Assembly: GCA_900769285.1 (NCBI GenBank)
Contig: CAAGGB010000252.1
Location: 1-15,320 of the forward strand
Origin: Victivallales bacterium
Lineage (GTDB): Bacteria > Verrucomicrobiota > Lentisphaeria > Oligosphaerales > Oligosphaeraceae
Reading direction: 5' to 3'
DNA: 15,320 nt
Shown here: piece after piece, positions 6,494 through 14,658 of the stretch
Numbering within the stretch: position 1 is the stretch's first letter
Layout: each line of letters opens with the position of its first letter
Position numbers and translations under genes: made by a program
The notes under the pieces: model-generated
Told to the model about the DNA's origin: nothing
Databases searched by the model: none
The model's input: the letters and a program-made list of their open reading frames with translations, nothing else

Positions 6494-6543
6494 ACGCCCG
6501 GCCCTCTCCCCGTCTGAAGCCGAAACGCATAAGGAAAACCACG

Positions 6544-8589
6544 ATGAAAAAGCTGTTGGCAGCCTCCCTCATCATCGGTCTGCTCAGTGGCCTCCATGCC
6601 ACCGCGGACTTCGCCCTGGACACGGTATTCTCCTCCCACATGGTCCTGCAGCAGGAGCGTCCCATTGCCTTCTTCGGCACCGCCGACCCCGGCACCCAGC
6701 TCAAGGTCACCTTCAGCGGCCAGACAGTCACGGCCAGACCCGACGCCAACGGCGCCTGGCGCGCCGCGTTCCAGCCACTGAAGGCCAGCGCCGACAGCCT
6801 CAAGGCCACCTTCACCGACGGCAAGCGTACCGTCGTCCTCGACGACCTGCTCATCGGCGACGTCTGGTTCTGCTCCGGGCAGTCGAACATGCAGATGCCC
6901 ATCGGGGCGCGCTTCAGCCGCGGCTGGAGCGCGCTCCACTGCGAGCAGGAGGTCGCCGCCGCCAACTTCCCCCAGATACGCTATGCGTTCCAGCGCCTCG
7001 TCCCCTCCCACATGCGCCCGCTCCCCGCGCAGTTCGGCAACGGCAACGGCTGGGTGAGGACCTCCCCCGAGGTCGCCGCCTGGTTCAGCGCAACCGCCTA
7101 CTTCTTCGGACGCAAGCTCCACCAGGACCTCAACATACCCATCGGGCTGGTCAACGCCTCCTGGGGCGGAACCCTCATCCAGCCATGGATCTCCCAGCAG
7201 GGCTACGCCGACGCCAAGCTCAAGCGTGAACTCGCCCTCATCGAGCGCTTCAACATGACTCCCGAACAGAAGCGCGCCTACGAGGACAAGGAGGAGCTGC
7301 GCTACCGCAAGGAGCTCGCCGACTGGCTCCCCGTCCTCGACAAGGCCACCGCCGAGTCGCGCCAGAAGGCCGCCACCTGGGCCAGCCCGGAACTCGCCGA
7401 CGCCGACTGGAAGCCCGCCGCCCGCTTCCATTCCTCCAACTACCACGTCCTCTGGTTCCGCAAGACCTTCCGCGTCCCCGCCGACATGACCGGACGTGAC
7501 CTCATCCTCTCCATGTCCAAGCCCGCGCAGGCCGGCGAGCTCTTCCTCAACGGCACCGCCATCGCCTCCTGGAAGGCCTCCGACCCCGACGCCAAGAAGG
7601 GACTCTGGCTCACCCTGACCACCCAGCAGCTCAAGCCCGAGGGCAATGTCCTCGCCATCCGCGCCGTCTACTGCCAGGCGCCCATCGCCGGCGACCTCCC
7701 CCGCGGACGCCTCGTCGCCGACAAGAAGCAGACCGACCTCCCCGGCTCCTGGAAGGCCAAAACGGAATTCACCGGCACGGCCAAGGCAACCGGCGGCAAG
7801 CCGGCCCCGCGCCCCATCTACATCCCCTACAAGATCAGCGGCCAGCAGTTCCCCGCCAACCTCTACAACGGCATGGTCGACGCCTGGACCCGCCTCCCCA
7901 TCAAGGGCGTCATCTGGTACCAGGGCTGCTCCAACGCCGGCAGCCCACACTACTATGCCCTCCACAAGGCCCTCATCGCCGACTGGAGAGCGCGCTGGCA
8001 GACGCCCGACCTCCCCTTCCTCATCGTCCAGCTCGCCGGCTATGACCCCGCCAACCGCGACACCTGGCGCACGGCCAGCCCCACCAACGTCTCCGGCTAC
8101 GCCCTCACACGCGACATCCAGCGCGAGATGACCACCCTGCCCAACGTCGGACTGGCCGTCACCATCGACATCGGCGAGCCCGCCAACATCCATCCCGCCA
8201 ACAAGCAGGACGTCGGCAAGCGCCTCGCTCTCGAGGCGGAGCGCATCGCCTACGGCATGAACGTAGCCTCGCGCGGACCGCGCTTCCGCAGCGCAACACC
8301 CGAGAACGGCGCCCTCCGCGTCGCCTTCGACTTCGCCGAGGGACTCGCCACCAGCGACGGCAACCCGCCCGGCGCCTTCGCCATCGCCGGCAAGGACGGA
8401 CAGTTCGTCTGGGCCGACGCCCGCATCGACGGACAGACCGTCATCGTCTCCTCGCCCAAGGTGCCCGAGCCGGCCTTCGTCCGCTACGCCTACGCCGGCT
8501 ATCGCGGCGACTGCAACCTCGTCAACGGCGCCGGCCTCCCCGCCTGCCCCTTCCGCTCCGACGCCATCGACTTCTCCAAGCTCGACTAG
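6544..8589 (+). CDS. Secreted sialate O-acetylesterase (SASA family)
   Basis: A 681-residue protein that removes O-acetyl groups from sialic acids or other glycans outside the cytoplasm. The start ATG follows AAGGA, and the first 21 residues form a signal peptide (MKKLLAASLIIGLLSGLHATA). After an N-terminal beta-sandwich-like part, the SASA hydrolase domain begins with GDVWFCSGQSNMQMP, where S114 is the expected nucleophile. IGLVNASWGGTLIQPW follows. An inserted beta-sandwich near residues 300-380 (VLWFRKTFRVP, ELFLNGTAIASW) resembles sugar-binding modules. The second half has GVIWYQGCSNAG and NIHPANKQDVGKRLA, with H550 the likely catalytic histidine. C462 stands where the family usually has Glu (GESN). 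It appears to have its own promoter and a hairpin after it. The exact substrate is not known. Confidence 0.93.
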   Translation: MKKLLAASLIIGLLSGLHATADFALDTVFSSHMVLQQERPIAFFGTADPGTQLKVTFSGQTVTARPDANGAWRAAFQPLKASADSLKATFTDGKRTVVLDDLLIGDVWFCSGQSNMQMPIGARFSRGWSALHCEQEVAAANFPQIRYAFQRLVPSHMRPLPAQFGNGNGWVRTSPEVAAWFSATAYFFGRKLHQDLNIPIGLVNASWGGTLIQPWISQQGYADAKLKRELALIERFNMTPEQKRAYEDKEELRYRKELADWLPVLDKATAESRQKAATWASPELADADWKPAARFHSSNYHVLWFRKTFRVPADMTGRDLILSMSKPAQAGELFLNGTAIASWKASDPDAKKGLWLTLTTQQLKPEGNVLAIRAVYCQAPIAGDLPRGRLVADKKQTDLPGSWKAKTEFTGTAKATGGKPAPRPIYIPYKISGQQFPANLYNGMVDAWTRLPIKGVIWYQGCSNAGSPHYYALHKALIADWRARWQTPDLPFLIVQLAGYDPANRDTWRTASPTNVSGYALTRDIQREMTTLPNVGLAVTIDIGEPANIHPANKQDVGKRLALEAERIAYGMNVASRGPRFRSATPENGALRVAFDFAEGLATSDGNPPGAFAIAGKDGQFVWADARIDGQTVIVSSPKVPEPAFVRYAYAGYRGDCNLVNGAGLPACPFRSDAIDFSKLD

Positions 8590-8624
8590 CCATCAAACCA
8601 CCCCCGCAGCCCCGTCTGCTGCGA

Positions 8625-8661
8625 CGCCCCAGGCGACGGACTACCCATCCCGCCTGGGGCG
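8625..8661 (+). terminator. Hairpin after the esterase gene
   Basis: CGCCCCAGGCG (8625-8635) and CGCCTGGGGCG (8651-8661) form a perfect 11-bp stem with a 15-base loop, 36 bases after the esterase stop. Only a weak pyrimidine stretch follows, so termination may be inefficient. Confidence 0.5.
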
Positions 8662-8704
8662 CCTTGCTGTCCACCCTCTCCTGCGTCACCCCGTCCCCAC
8701 CGCC

Positions 8705-9259
8705 ATGACCGACTGTCCCACGCCCGTCGCCTCGCGCCTCCGCCTGGAGACGCCCTCCCCCGACCTCCTCGACGACTACATCCAGGCCTGCGCCGAGACG
8801 TGGGGCCACGTCCACAACAGCTACATCCTCCACGACCCCGCCACCGCCCATGAGTGGCGCTCCCACCTCCTCGACGACTACCGCCGCCAGGAACAGGGAC
8901 TCGGCCTCCCCGACGGCTTCGTCCCCAGCCGGACGCTCTGGCTCACCCGGGACGGCCGCTATGCCGGCACCGTCAACATCCGTCTGCGGCTCTCGCCCCA
9001 GCTTGAGCGCTACGGCGGCCATGTCGGCATCGTCATCCGCCTGGGGCTGCGCGGACAGGGACTGGGCACCATCGCGTTTCCGCTGGCCATCGCCGAGGCG
9101 CACCGCCTCGGCATCCGCGAGATCCTCGCCACCTGCGAAGCCGACAACACCCCCTCACGGCGCATGCTGCTCCATGCCGGTCCCACCAGAACGGAACGAC
9201 GCCGCGCCGACATCGATGGTGTCGAGCGCGACGTCTGTCACTTCTGGTATGTCGTCTGA
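8705..9259 (+). CDS. GNAT-family N-acetyltransferase
   Basis: A 184-residue protein with the GNAT fold signature. The acetyl-CoA binding motif A is seen as VGIVIRLGLRGQGLG with the following helix FPLAIAEAHRLG (about residues 108-136), then the beta-strand and helix ILATCEADNTPSRRMLLHAG. The N-terminal half carries the expected helices, and the strand TLWLTRDGRYAGTVNIRLRL precedes motif A. Members transfer an acetyl group from acetyl-CoA to an amine on a small molecule, peptide or protein; the substrate cannot be told here. The ATG is preceded by ACCGCC with no Shine-Dalgarno sequence. The gene is convergent with the minus-strand operon, with 30 bases between stops and no obvious terminator there. 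Confidence 0.87.
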   Translation: MTDCPTPVASRLRLETPSPDLLDDYIQACAETWGHVHNSYILHDPATAHEWRSHLLDDYRRQEQGLGLPDGFVPSRTLWLTRDGRYAGTVNIRLRLSPQLERYGGHVGIVIRLGLRGQGLGTIAFPLAIAEAHRLGIREILATCEADNTPSRRMLLHAGPTRTERRRADIDGVERDVCHFWYVV

Positions 9260-9289
9260 AGCTTCCGAGGCACGGCCCCCTGTCCAGCG

Positions 9290-10060
9290 TCAGTCGTTTC
9301 GGAGCCTGCGTCCCATGAAGCGGACGAGCGCCTCCAGCAGGACGGCCGGATGGGGCGGGCAGCCCGGGACATAGAGATCCGGCTTGAGAATGTCGGTAAC
9401 GCCATCGCAGACCTGCGGACTGCCGGCATAGATGCCGCCGGAGATGGCGCAGGTGCCGCAGGCGATGACGAAGGCCGGTCGCGGCACGGCGTCCCAGGTC
9501 TTCCGCAGGGCGAGCAGCATGTTCCGGGAGACGGGACCCGTCACGAGGATGCAGTCGGCGTGGCGCGGCGAGGCGACCATCTGGATGCCGAAGCGCCCCA
9601 TGTCCCAGGCCAGGGTGTTGAGGACATTGACGTCCAGCTCGCAGGCGGCGCAGCCGCCCGCCGAGACCTGGCGTATCTTGAGGGAGCGCCCGATGAGCCG
9701 ACGGATGCCGTCGTCAGGCTGCAGCTCATGGACATAGGCCATGCCGGGACGCCGCACCAGCCCCTCACGGGTAAAGGCGCCCAGGTCATGCTGGCGCGTG
9801 AACGTCACCTGGCCGCTGGCGCAGACGCGCTCGCAGCGGCGGCAGAACAGGCATTTGCCCAGGTCGAGCTCGGGTGAGCCGTCGGCGGCTCTGCGGATGG
9901 CCTCGGTGGGGCAGGCGTCGGCACAGGCGGCGCAGCCCTCGGCGCAGCCGGCGGCGAGTTCGGGCAGTCCCGCGAAGCGTTCGGGCATCTGGGGCGGCTC
10001 ATAGGGGAACGGCTTGGTGCGATGCCCTTGCCTCATTCGTGCCAGAAGTGCTTTCAGCAT
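9290..10060 (-). CDS. hyfI: Ferredoxin / HyfI (NuoB-like) small subunit fusion
   Basis: A 256-residue iron-sulfur subunit, last gene of the operon. It starts 9 bases after the large-subunit stop, with AGGTG as ribosome binding site. Residues about 36-82 are a two-cluster ferredoxin domain like HycF/HyfH: C39, C43, C46, C50-P and C70, C73, C76, C80. The first motif has an extra residue between its first two cysteines. Residues about 125-256 are the NuoB/HycG-like domain with the proximal cluster ligands: C137/C140 (GGCAACELD), C201/C204 (ACGTCAISGG) and C234 (VPGCPPHP). It should pass electrons from a soluble donor to the large subunit. HycF-like and HycG-like parts are separate proteins in E. 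coli; here they form one chain. Cytoplasmic side of the membrane complex. Confidence 0.92.
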   Translation of the reverse strand: MLKALLARMRQGHRTKPFPYEPPQMPERFAGLPELAAGCAEGCAACADACPTEAIRRAADGSPELDLGKCLFCRRCERVCASGQVTFTRQHDLGAFTREGLVRRPGMAYVHELQPDDGIRRLIGRSLKIRQVSAGGCAACELDVNVLNTLAWDMGRFGIQMVASPRHADCILVTGPVSRNMLLALRKTWDAVPRPAFVIACGTCAISGGIYAGSPQVCDGVTDILKPDLYVPGCPPHPAVLLEALVRFMGRRLRND

Positions 10061-10069
10061 GTCAACACC

Positions 10070-11572
10070 TCACAGGTCATGTCCGCAGTAGGACAGATTG
10101 AAGCTCTTGTTGCAGATGGGGAAGTCCGATATCTGCCCCTGACGGAGAGCCAGCGCCAGACCGAACCAGTTGTGGAAGGAGGGGTCGACGACCTTGAGGC
10201 GCTCGAAACGCCCCTGGCCGTCGGTGATGGCCACCTGGCAGACCTCGCCACGCCACGCCTCGGCCAGCGAGACGGCGATGGTCGAGGGACGGCAGACGCG
10301 CGGCGCACGGCCCGCCGTCCTGGGCAGCTCGTCCCCGGCCAGCTGGCGCAGCGCGCCGCGGGCCAGCTCCAGCGAGGCCGTCAGCTCCAGCCGTCGGACG
10401 GCGGCGCGGGCGAAGACATCGCCCGTCCGGACCGTCGCCGGCGACAGCGACAGCGCACCATAGGGGCCATAGGGATGGGTGACGCGCACATCGCGGCGCA
10501 GACCGCAGGCGCGCGCCGCCACGCCGACCAGTCCGATGTCACGCGCCTGCCCGTCCGTGACGGTGCCGGTGTTCTCCAGACGGTCCAGGACGGACGGCGC
10601 GTCGAACATCAGCTCAAGGGCATGCTTCAGGTCGGCGGCGTTCGTCTCCAGCGCCAGCAGCAGCCGGTCGGCCAGCATCTCGTCCAGCTTCCAGCCCACG
10701 CCGCCCGGCGTGACGAGCCCACGCCCGAAGCGGTTGCCGCAGATGGCAGCCGTCAGGTTGAGAAAATCGCCGCGGATGCGGCCGCAGAACGCGGCCGTCT
10801 GAAGAAATGCGACGTCGCCGGCCAGGGCACCGAGATCGCCGATGTGGTTGGCGATGCGCTCCAGCTCCCAGGCCAGCAGCCGTATCTGGGCATCGCGCGG
10901 GGAGACGAGCGCGTCCTCGTCCAGCGCCTCCAGCAGACCGCAGTAGGCGCCGGCATACGCGGTGGACGAGTCGCCGGCGATCGTCTCCATCACGAAGGGC
11001 GTCCGCTTCGACGGACCGCCCGCCAGCATCCGCTCGACGCCACGGTGCTGATAGCCCAGCGAAATCTCCAGTGTATGGACATCCTCACCCAGACACTGGA
11101 AGCGGAAGTGCCCCGGCTCGATAACACCGGCATGGACAGGGCCGACCGCGACCTCGTGCGCCGCATGACCATGCAGCTGAAAATAGTCGGTCACCGCCGG
11201 CTCTTCGCCGGCACGCCCCGAGCAGAAGCGGATGGGCTTGAGCCACGGATGGCCCTCTGGCACGATGCCCGTCTCCTCGTGGAGCTCACGCTCGAACCAG
11301 TGGAACGCCGCCGCCTCGCGGGTCAGTGAGGCATAGCGCGCCGGGGCCGGCGCCGACGTCACGCAGACGCGGCCCGCCGTGTCGTCGGACAGCGCCGCCA
11401 CCAGACGGCGACCGCCGCGCGACTCCCAGGCGAAGAAGGCCGACACCCGCATCCCACGATCTCTCACGGCGTGAAGCAGCAGCTCGCGGAACTCCTCGAA
11501 CGGCAGCAGCGGCAGACGCTCCAGAGACGCCGCGCCCGGATTGCCCAGCAGAAGAAAGGGTTGTTGGCTCAT
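10070..11572 (-). CDS. hyfG: HyfG-like large subunit lacking [NiFe] ligands (Ehr type)
   Basis: A 500-residue protein made of a NuoC-like N-terminal domain (FHWFERELHEETGIVPEGHP near 90-109) and a NuoD/HycE-like large-subunit domain (ISLGYQHRGVERML near 170-183, RLLAWELERIANHIGDLGAL at 231-250). True group 4 hydrogenases have an N-terminal CGxC motif and a C-terminal DPCxxC motif to bind Ni-Fe. Here the first site reads ETIAGDSSTAYAG (196-208) and the C-terminus reads NKSFNLSYCGHDL (488-500), so both cysteine pairs are gone. This fits the large subunit of energy-converting-hydrogenase-related (Ehr) complexes. The subunit is expected to sit on the cytoplasmic side against the iron-sulfur subunit and the HyfC-like membrane arm. 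The redox substrate is unknown. It begins one base after the hyfF stop. Confidence 0.93.
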   Translation of the reverse strand: MSQQPFLLLGNPGAASLERLPLLPFEEFRELLLHAVRDRGMRVSAFFAWESRGGRRLVAALSDDTAGRVCVTSAPAPARYASLTREAAAFHWFERELHEETGIVPEGHPWLKPIRFCSGRAGEEPAVTDYFQLHGHAAHEVAVGPVHAGVIEPGHFRFQCLGEDVHTLEISLGYQHRGVERMLAGGPSKRTPFVMETIAGDSSTAYAGAYCGLLEALDEDALVSPRDAQIRLLAWELERIANHIGDLGALAGDVAFLQTAAFCGRIRGDFLNLTAAICGNRFGRGLVTPGGVGWKLDEMLADRLLLALETNAADLKHALELMFDAPSVLDRLENTGTVTDGQARDIGLVGVAARACGLRRDVRVTHPYGPYGALSLSPATVRTGDVFARAAVRRLELTASLELARGALRQLAGDELPRTAGRAPRVCRPSTIAVSLAEAWRGEVCQVAITDGQGRFERLKVVDPSFHNWFGLALALRQGQISDFPICNKSFNLSYCGHDL

Positions 11573-11573
11573 G

Positions 11574-13019
11574 TCAGTTCACTCCCGGAATAGGTTGGCC
11601 GGACAGCAGGCACCAGGTCAGATACGCGCCACCCAGCAGCGCCACGCCCAGCGCGATGGCGGGGACCACGGCGGCGCGCTCGGCTCCACAGGCATCCTCG
11701 GCGGCGGGAACCGCCGCGCCCTCCTCGCCCAGACACAGCTTGAGGCAGGCCAGCGACATCCCCGCGAACACCCCGAAAAGCATCAGGAACACCACACACG
11801 TCAGCCAAAGCGGCGCACTGGTCAGCAGCAGCCACTCGGAGACGAACAGCGGCGAGGGCGGCGTCCCGCAGATGAGGAAAACGCCGACCAGCCACAGCAG
11901 CGCCGTCCGGGGCAGTCGCCCGCACATGCCGCCGATGGAGCGGATGGCGCGCGTCCCGTAGGCCAGCAGCACATTGCCCGCCAGCAGAAACAGGCTCATC
12001 TTGATGAGCGAGTGGCCGCACAGATGCAGCAACGTCACATCCCAGCGGCCAATGCCGCACAGAATCGCCGCCAGCCCCATGTGCTCCACGCTCGAATACG
12101 CCAGCATCCGCTTGTAGTCTGGCTGGTGGATGATGAAGAACACCGCCACCGCCAGCGACAGCAGCCCCAGCGCCACCAGCAGGTGACGGCAGAAGGGCAG
12201 CAGGTCATCGGGGCAGATGGACAGGAACCGCCAGATGCCCAGCAGCGAGCAGTTCAGCAACGCGCCGGACAGCAGCGCCGACACGACGCCGGGCGCCTCG
12301 CTGTGCGCGTCGGGCAGCCAGGTGTGGAACGGCGCCAGACCCATCTTCGTGCCGTAGCCGACCAGGATGAGGATGAACGCCGCCTTGAACCAGCCCGGAT
12401 GCAGCTGCGAACGATGTGCCTGCAGCAGCGCCAGACTCAGGCCGCCATGCTCAATCCCCGTCGCCGAGACGGCCATCAGCATCGTCCCGAACAGCGCCAG
12501 CCCGATGCCCACCGAGCAGATCAGCAGATACTTCCACATCGCCTCCAGCGAGCTGCCCGAGCGGTGGAACAGAATCAGCGGCGCGCTGGCCAGCGTCGTC
12601 GCCTCCACCGCCACCCACAGCAGACCGAAGTTGCGCGCGCTGATGACCAGCGTCATCGTCGACAGGAACAGCAGCAGGCACGGCACAAAGACGCGGTGGC
12701 TCTGCAGCAGACCGCCATGGCCGCCGCGGCGCGCCTTCGCCTGCTCCGCCGGAAGCCACAGCTGTGTGTGCAGCGTCACGCACAGGAACAGCGTCGAGGT
12801 CACCGTCAGCAGGATGGCCGACGTCATGTCCAGACCGAGAAGGTCGCCCAGACGGGCCGCGGCGACGTCGCCGCCGGAGGCGAGCAGCCAGAGCGAGCCC
12901 GCGAGGTGCAGGACGGCCGCCAGCGGCAGCCACAGCCGCACGGCAAGGCGTCCGCGGGCATCCCGCCAGGCGAGCAGCGCCGCCGTCAGCGGCGCCAGAA
13001 TCAGTGCCAGGGTCATCAT
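11574..13019 (-). CDS. hyfF: HyfF-like ion-translocating membrane subunit
   Basis: A 481-residue, strongly hydrophobic protein of the NuoL/M/N and Mrp antiporter-like family, a channel subunit of the membrane arm. Key features of the pump family are present: E139 in LLWVAVEATTL, and K225 and H232 in GYGTKMGLAPFHTWLPDAHS, followed by SEAPGVVSALLSG. YKRMLAYSSVEHMG near residue 308 is typical too. A GTG at 13028 overlaps the hyfE stop (GTGA), but AGGAGG ends only one base before it, which is too close. The ATG at 13019 lies 10 bases after AGGAGG and is preferred. Translation is probably coupled to hyfE. The subunit is expected to move protons or sodium ions. Confidence 0.93.
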   Translation of the reverse strand: MMTLALILAPLTAALLAWRDARGRLAVRLWLPLAAVLHLAGSLWLLASGGDVAAARLGDLLGLDMTSAILLTVTSTLFLCVTLHTQLWLPAEQAKARRGGHGGLLQSHRVFVPCLLLFLSTMTLVISARNFGLLWVAVEATTLASAPLILFHRSGSSLEAMWKYLLICSVGIGLALFGTMLMAVSATGIEHGGLSLALLQAHRSQLHPGWFKAAFILILVGYGTKMGLAPFHTWLPDAHSEAPGVVSALLSGALLNCSLLGIWRFLSICPDDLLPFCRHLLVALGLLSLAVAVFFIIHQPDYKRMLAYSSVEHMGLAAILCGIGRWDVTLLHLCGHSLIKMSLFLLAGNVLLAYGTRAIRSIGGMCGRLPRTALLWLVGVFLICGTPPSPLFVSEWLLLTSAPLWLTCVVFLMLFGVFAGMSLACLKLCLGEEGAAVPAAEDACGAERAAVVPAIALGVALLGGAYLTWCLLSGQPIPGVN

Positions 13020-13024
13020 CGTCG

Positions 13025-13717
13025 TCACTCCTCCTCGTCCTGCTCGGTCCTCAGTTCAGGCTCCTGCGCCGACCAGTCGCCCAGATGGTTGAGCCGGTCA
13101 GTGTCGATGTGCGCGAATTCGCGGTTGATGTGGAAGACGGCGATGCCCATGATGAACACCAGCGCCAGCACGTCAAGCAGGATGCCCAGCTCGACGATGA
13201 AGCTGTTCTCCAGCGTCATGCCGATGCCGAAGACCGTGATGCCATTCTCGAACACCAGAAAGCCCAGCGCCTGCGTCAGCGCCTTGCGCCGTGCGATGAT
13301 CAGGAACAGCCCCGTCAGCATCGTGATGAGCGACACCGGCACCGACAGCGGATGCGCCGTGTACTCCGACAGCGGCAGCGAGCGCACTGCCACAAACGAC
13401 AGCGCCACCATCGCCAGCGCCGCCAGCGCCGACACCGAATACCCCGCCAGCGGCTCCAGCTCGCGGTTCACCTGCGCCCGCCGCATCGCCCGCGACAGCA
13501 GCCGCGGCAGCAGCACCGCCTTCACCACGATGCTCACGATGGCCATCAGCGCCATCGCCGGACGCAGCTCGCCGCGCAGCGCCGCGTCCGCCAGCGGCAT
13601 CAGCCCTATCAGCAGCCCCTGCAGCGCCACCAGACGGATGCAGTGCAGCAGACGGCTCGACGACAGCAGCGTCATGTCCAGAGCCAGAAAAATCACATAC
13701 AGTATCTCCGAGAACAT
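13025..13717 (-). CDS. hyfE: HyfE-like membrane subunit
   Basis: A 230-residue membrane protein with about seven hydrophobic segments and a charged C-terminal tail rich in Asp and Glu. The C-terminal half resembles NuoK, with GFLVFENGITVFGIGMTLE and VELGILLDVLALVFIMGIAV as in HyfE. The ATG at 13717 is chosen because GGAGGG lies eight bases upstream; a GTG at 13726 (overlapping the hyfC stop) leaves no room for that site. It sits between hyfC and hyfF in the usual order and forms part of the ion-conducting membrane arm linking the large antiporter-like subunits to the HyfC-like subunit. Confidence 0.9.
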   Translation of the reverse strand: MFSEILYVIFLALDMTLLSSSRLLHCIRLVALQGLLIGLMPLADAALRGELRPAMALMAIVSIVVKAVLLPRLLSRAMRRAQVNRELEPLAGYSVSALAALAMVALSFVAVRSLPLSEYTAHPLSVPVSLITMLTGLFLIIARRKALTQALGFLVFENGITVFGIGMTLENSFIVELGILLDVLALVFIMGIAVFHINREFAHIDTDRLNHLGDWSAQEPELRTEQDEEE

Positions 13718-13722
13718 GTCAG

Positions 13723-14658
13723 TCACCCTCCGAATTCAAGCAGGAAAATGGCCATCGCAGCCATCGCGGAGGCCGTCAGCAGCAGGTGCGGGACCTTGAG
13801 GAAACGATAGCGGGCCATGGCCGACTCGATGACGCCCACCACCACGGAGACGGCGAACACCAGCGCCAGATGGACGGCCAGCCCCGTCCACGGACAGGCG
13901 AAGAGCCGTCCCGGCACGGCCGCCGTGGTGAGGAACGCGGCGAAGACCCACAGCTTGAGGGCGGCGCCATAGTGGATGAGGGCCAGGTCGGGTCCCGCGT
14001 GGTCAAGGACCATCGCCTCATGCACCATGGTCAGCTCCAGGTGCGTCTCGGGGTCGTCGAAGGGAACGCGGCAGTTCTCGGCGAGCGTGACGAGCAGCAG
14101 CGCGATGACAATGAGGATGAGCGACGTGCCGCTGCCGCGCCAGGCCTCCGTGCCGGCCGTGTTGAGCACGCCGCCAAGGCTGTAGTCATGCGTCAGCATC
14201 ACCAGGAAGACGACCACCGCGACGATGGCCAGCTCCGCCAGCGCAGAGAAATGCAGCTCGCGGCTGGCACCCATCCCCTCAAAGCTGGAACCCGTGTCCA
14301 GCGCACCCAGAACCAGCGCCAGACGACCCATCCCCAGCACATACAGGAACACGATGATGTCCCCCGTGAACTCAAGGGGCGAGTCCATGAACCCCAAAGG
14401 CAGCAGCGCCAGCGCACACAGGCACGACGACACCCCAACCGGAGGTGCCAGACGCACCAGGCCAGCGCTCGTCGCACTGCACACCGACTCCTTATGCAGC
14501 AGCTTCCACAAATCATGGTACCACTGCAGCACCGACGGCCCCCGACGACCGCCAAAGTACGACTTCACCCGGGCAATGACACCCAACTGCAGCGGCGCCA
14601 GCACCAGCGCCAGCAGCAGCGAGACGCCCCACACCCACACAGACGCGTCACTCATCAT
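13723..14658 (-). CDS. hyfC: HyfC-like (NuoH-type) membrane subunit
   Basis: A 311-residue membrane protein that anchors the hydrophilic arm and links redox chemistry to ion movement, equivalent to NuoH/HycD. Recognisable parts are ARVKSYFGGRRGPSVLQWYH near residues 29-48, ASRELHFSALAELAI near 131-145, and the cytoplasmic loop ENCRVPFDDPETHLELTM (194-211) followed by VHEAMVLDHAGPDLALIHY. Some eight hydrophobic spans are seen. The start ATG overlaps the hyfB-like stop (ATGA) and has GGAGG nine bases upstream, so translation is coupled within the operon. Confidence 0.94.
   Translation of the reverse strand: MMSDASVWVWGVSLLLALVLAPLQLGVIARVKSYFGGRRGPSVLQWYHDLWKLLHKESVCSATSAGLVRLAPPVGVSSCLCALALLPLGFMDSPLEFTGDIIVFLYVLGMGRLALVLGALDTGSSFEGMGASRELHFSALAELAIVAVVVFLVMLTHDYSLGGVLNTAGTEAWRGSGTSLILIVIALLLVTLAENCRVPFDDPETHLELTMVHEAMVLDHAGPDLALIHYGAALKLWVFAAFLTTAAVPGRLFACPWTGLAVHLALVFAVSVVVGVIESAMARYRFLKVPHLLLTASAMAAMAIFLLEFGG

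Noticed and set aside
6454..8193. Antisense open frame (579 codons) over the esterase gene
   Set aside because: The translation is low-complexity Gly/Val/Glu-rich; the sense strand encodes a recognisable SASA esterase with a signal peptide.
11541..13799. Plus-strand open frame (752 codons) rich in Gln and Arg opposite hyfF and hyfE
   Set aside because: This is the usual mirror of hydrophobic, Leu/Ala-rich genes at high GC. There is no ribosome binding site or domain, and both antisense genes are well-conserved families.
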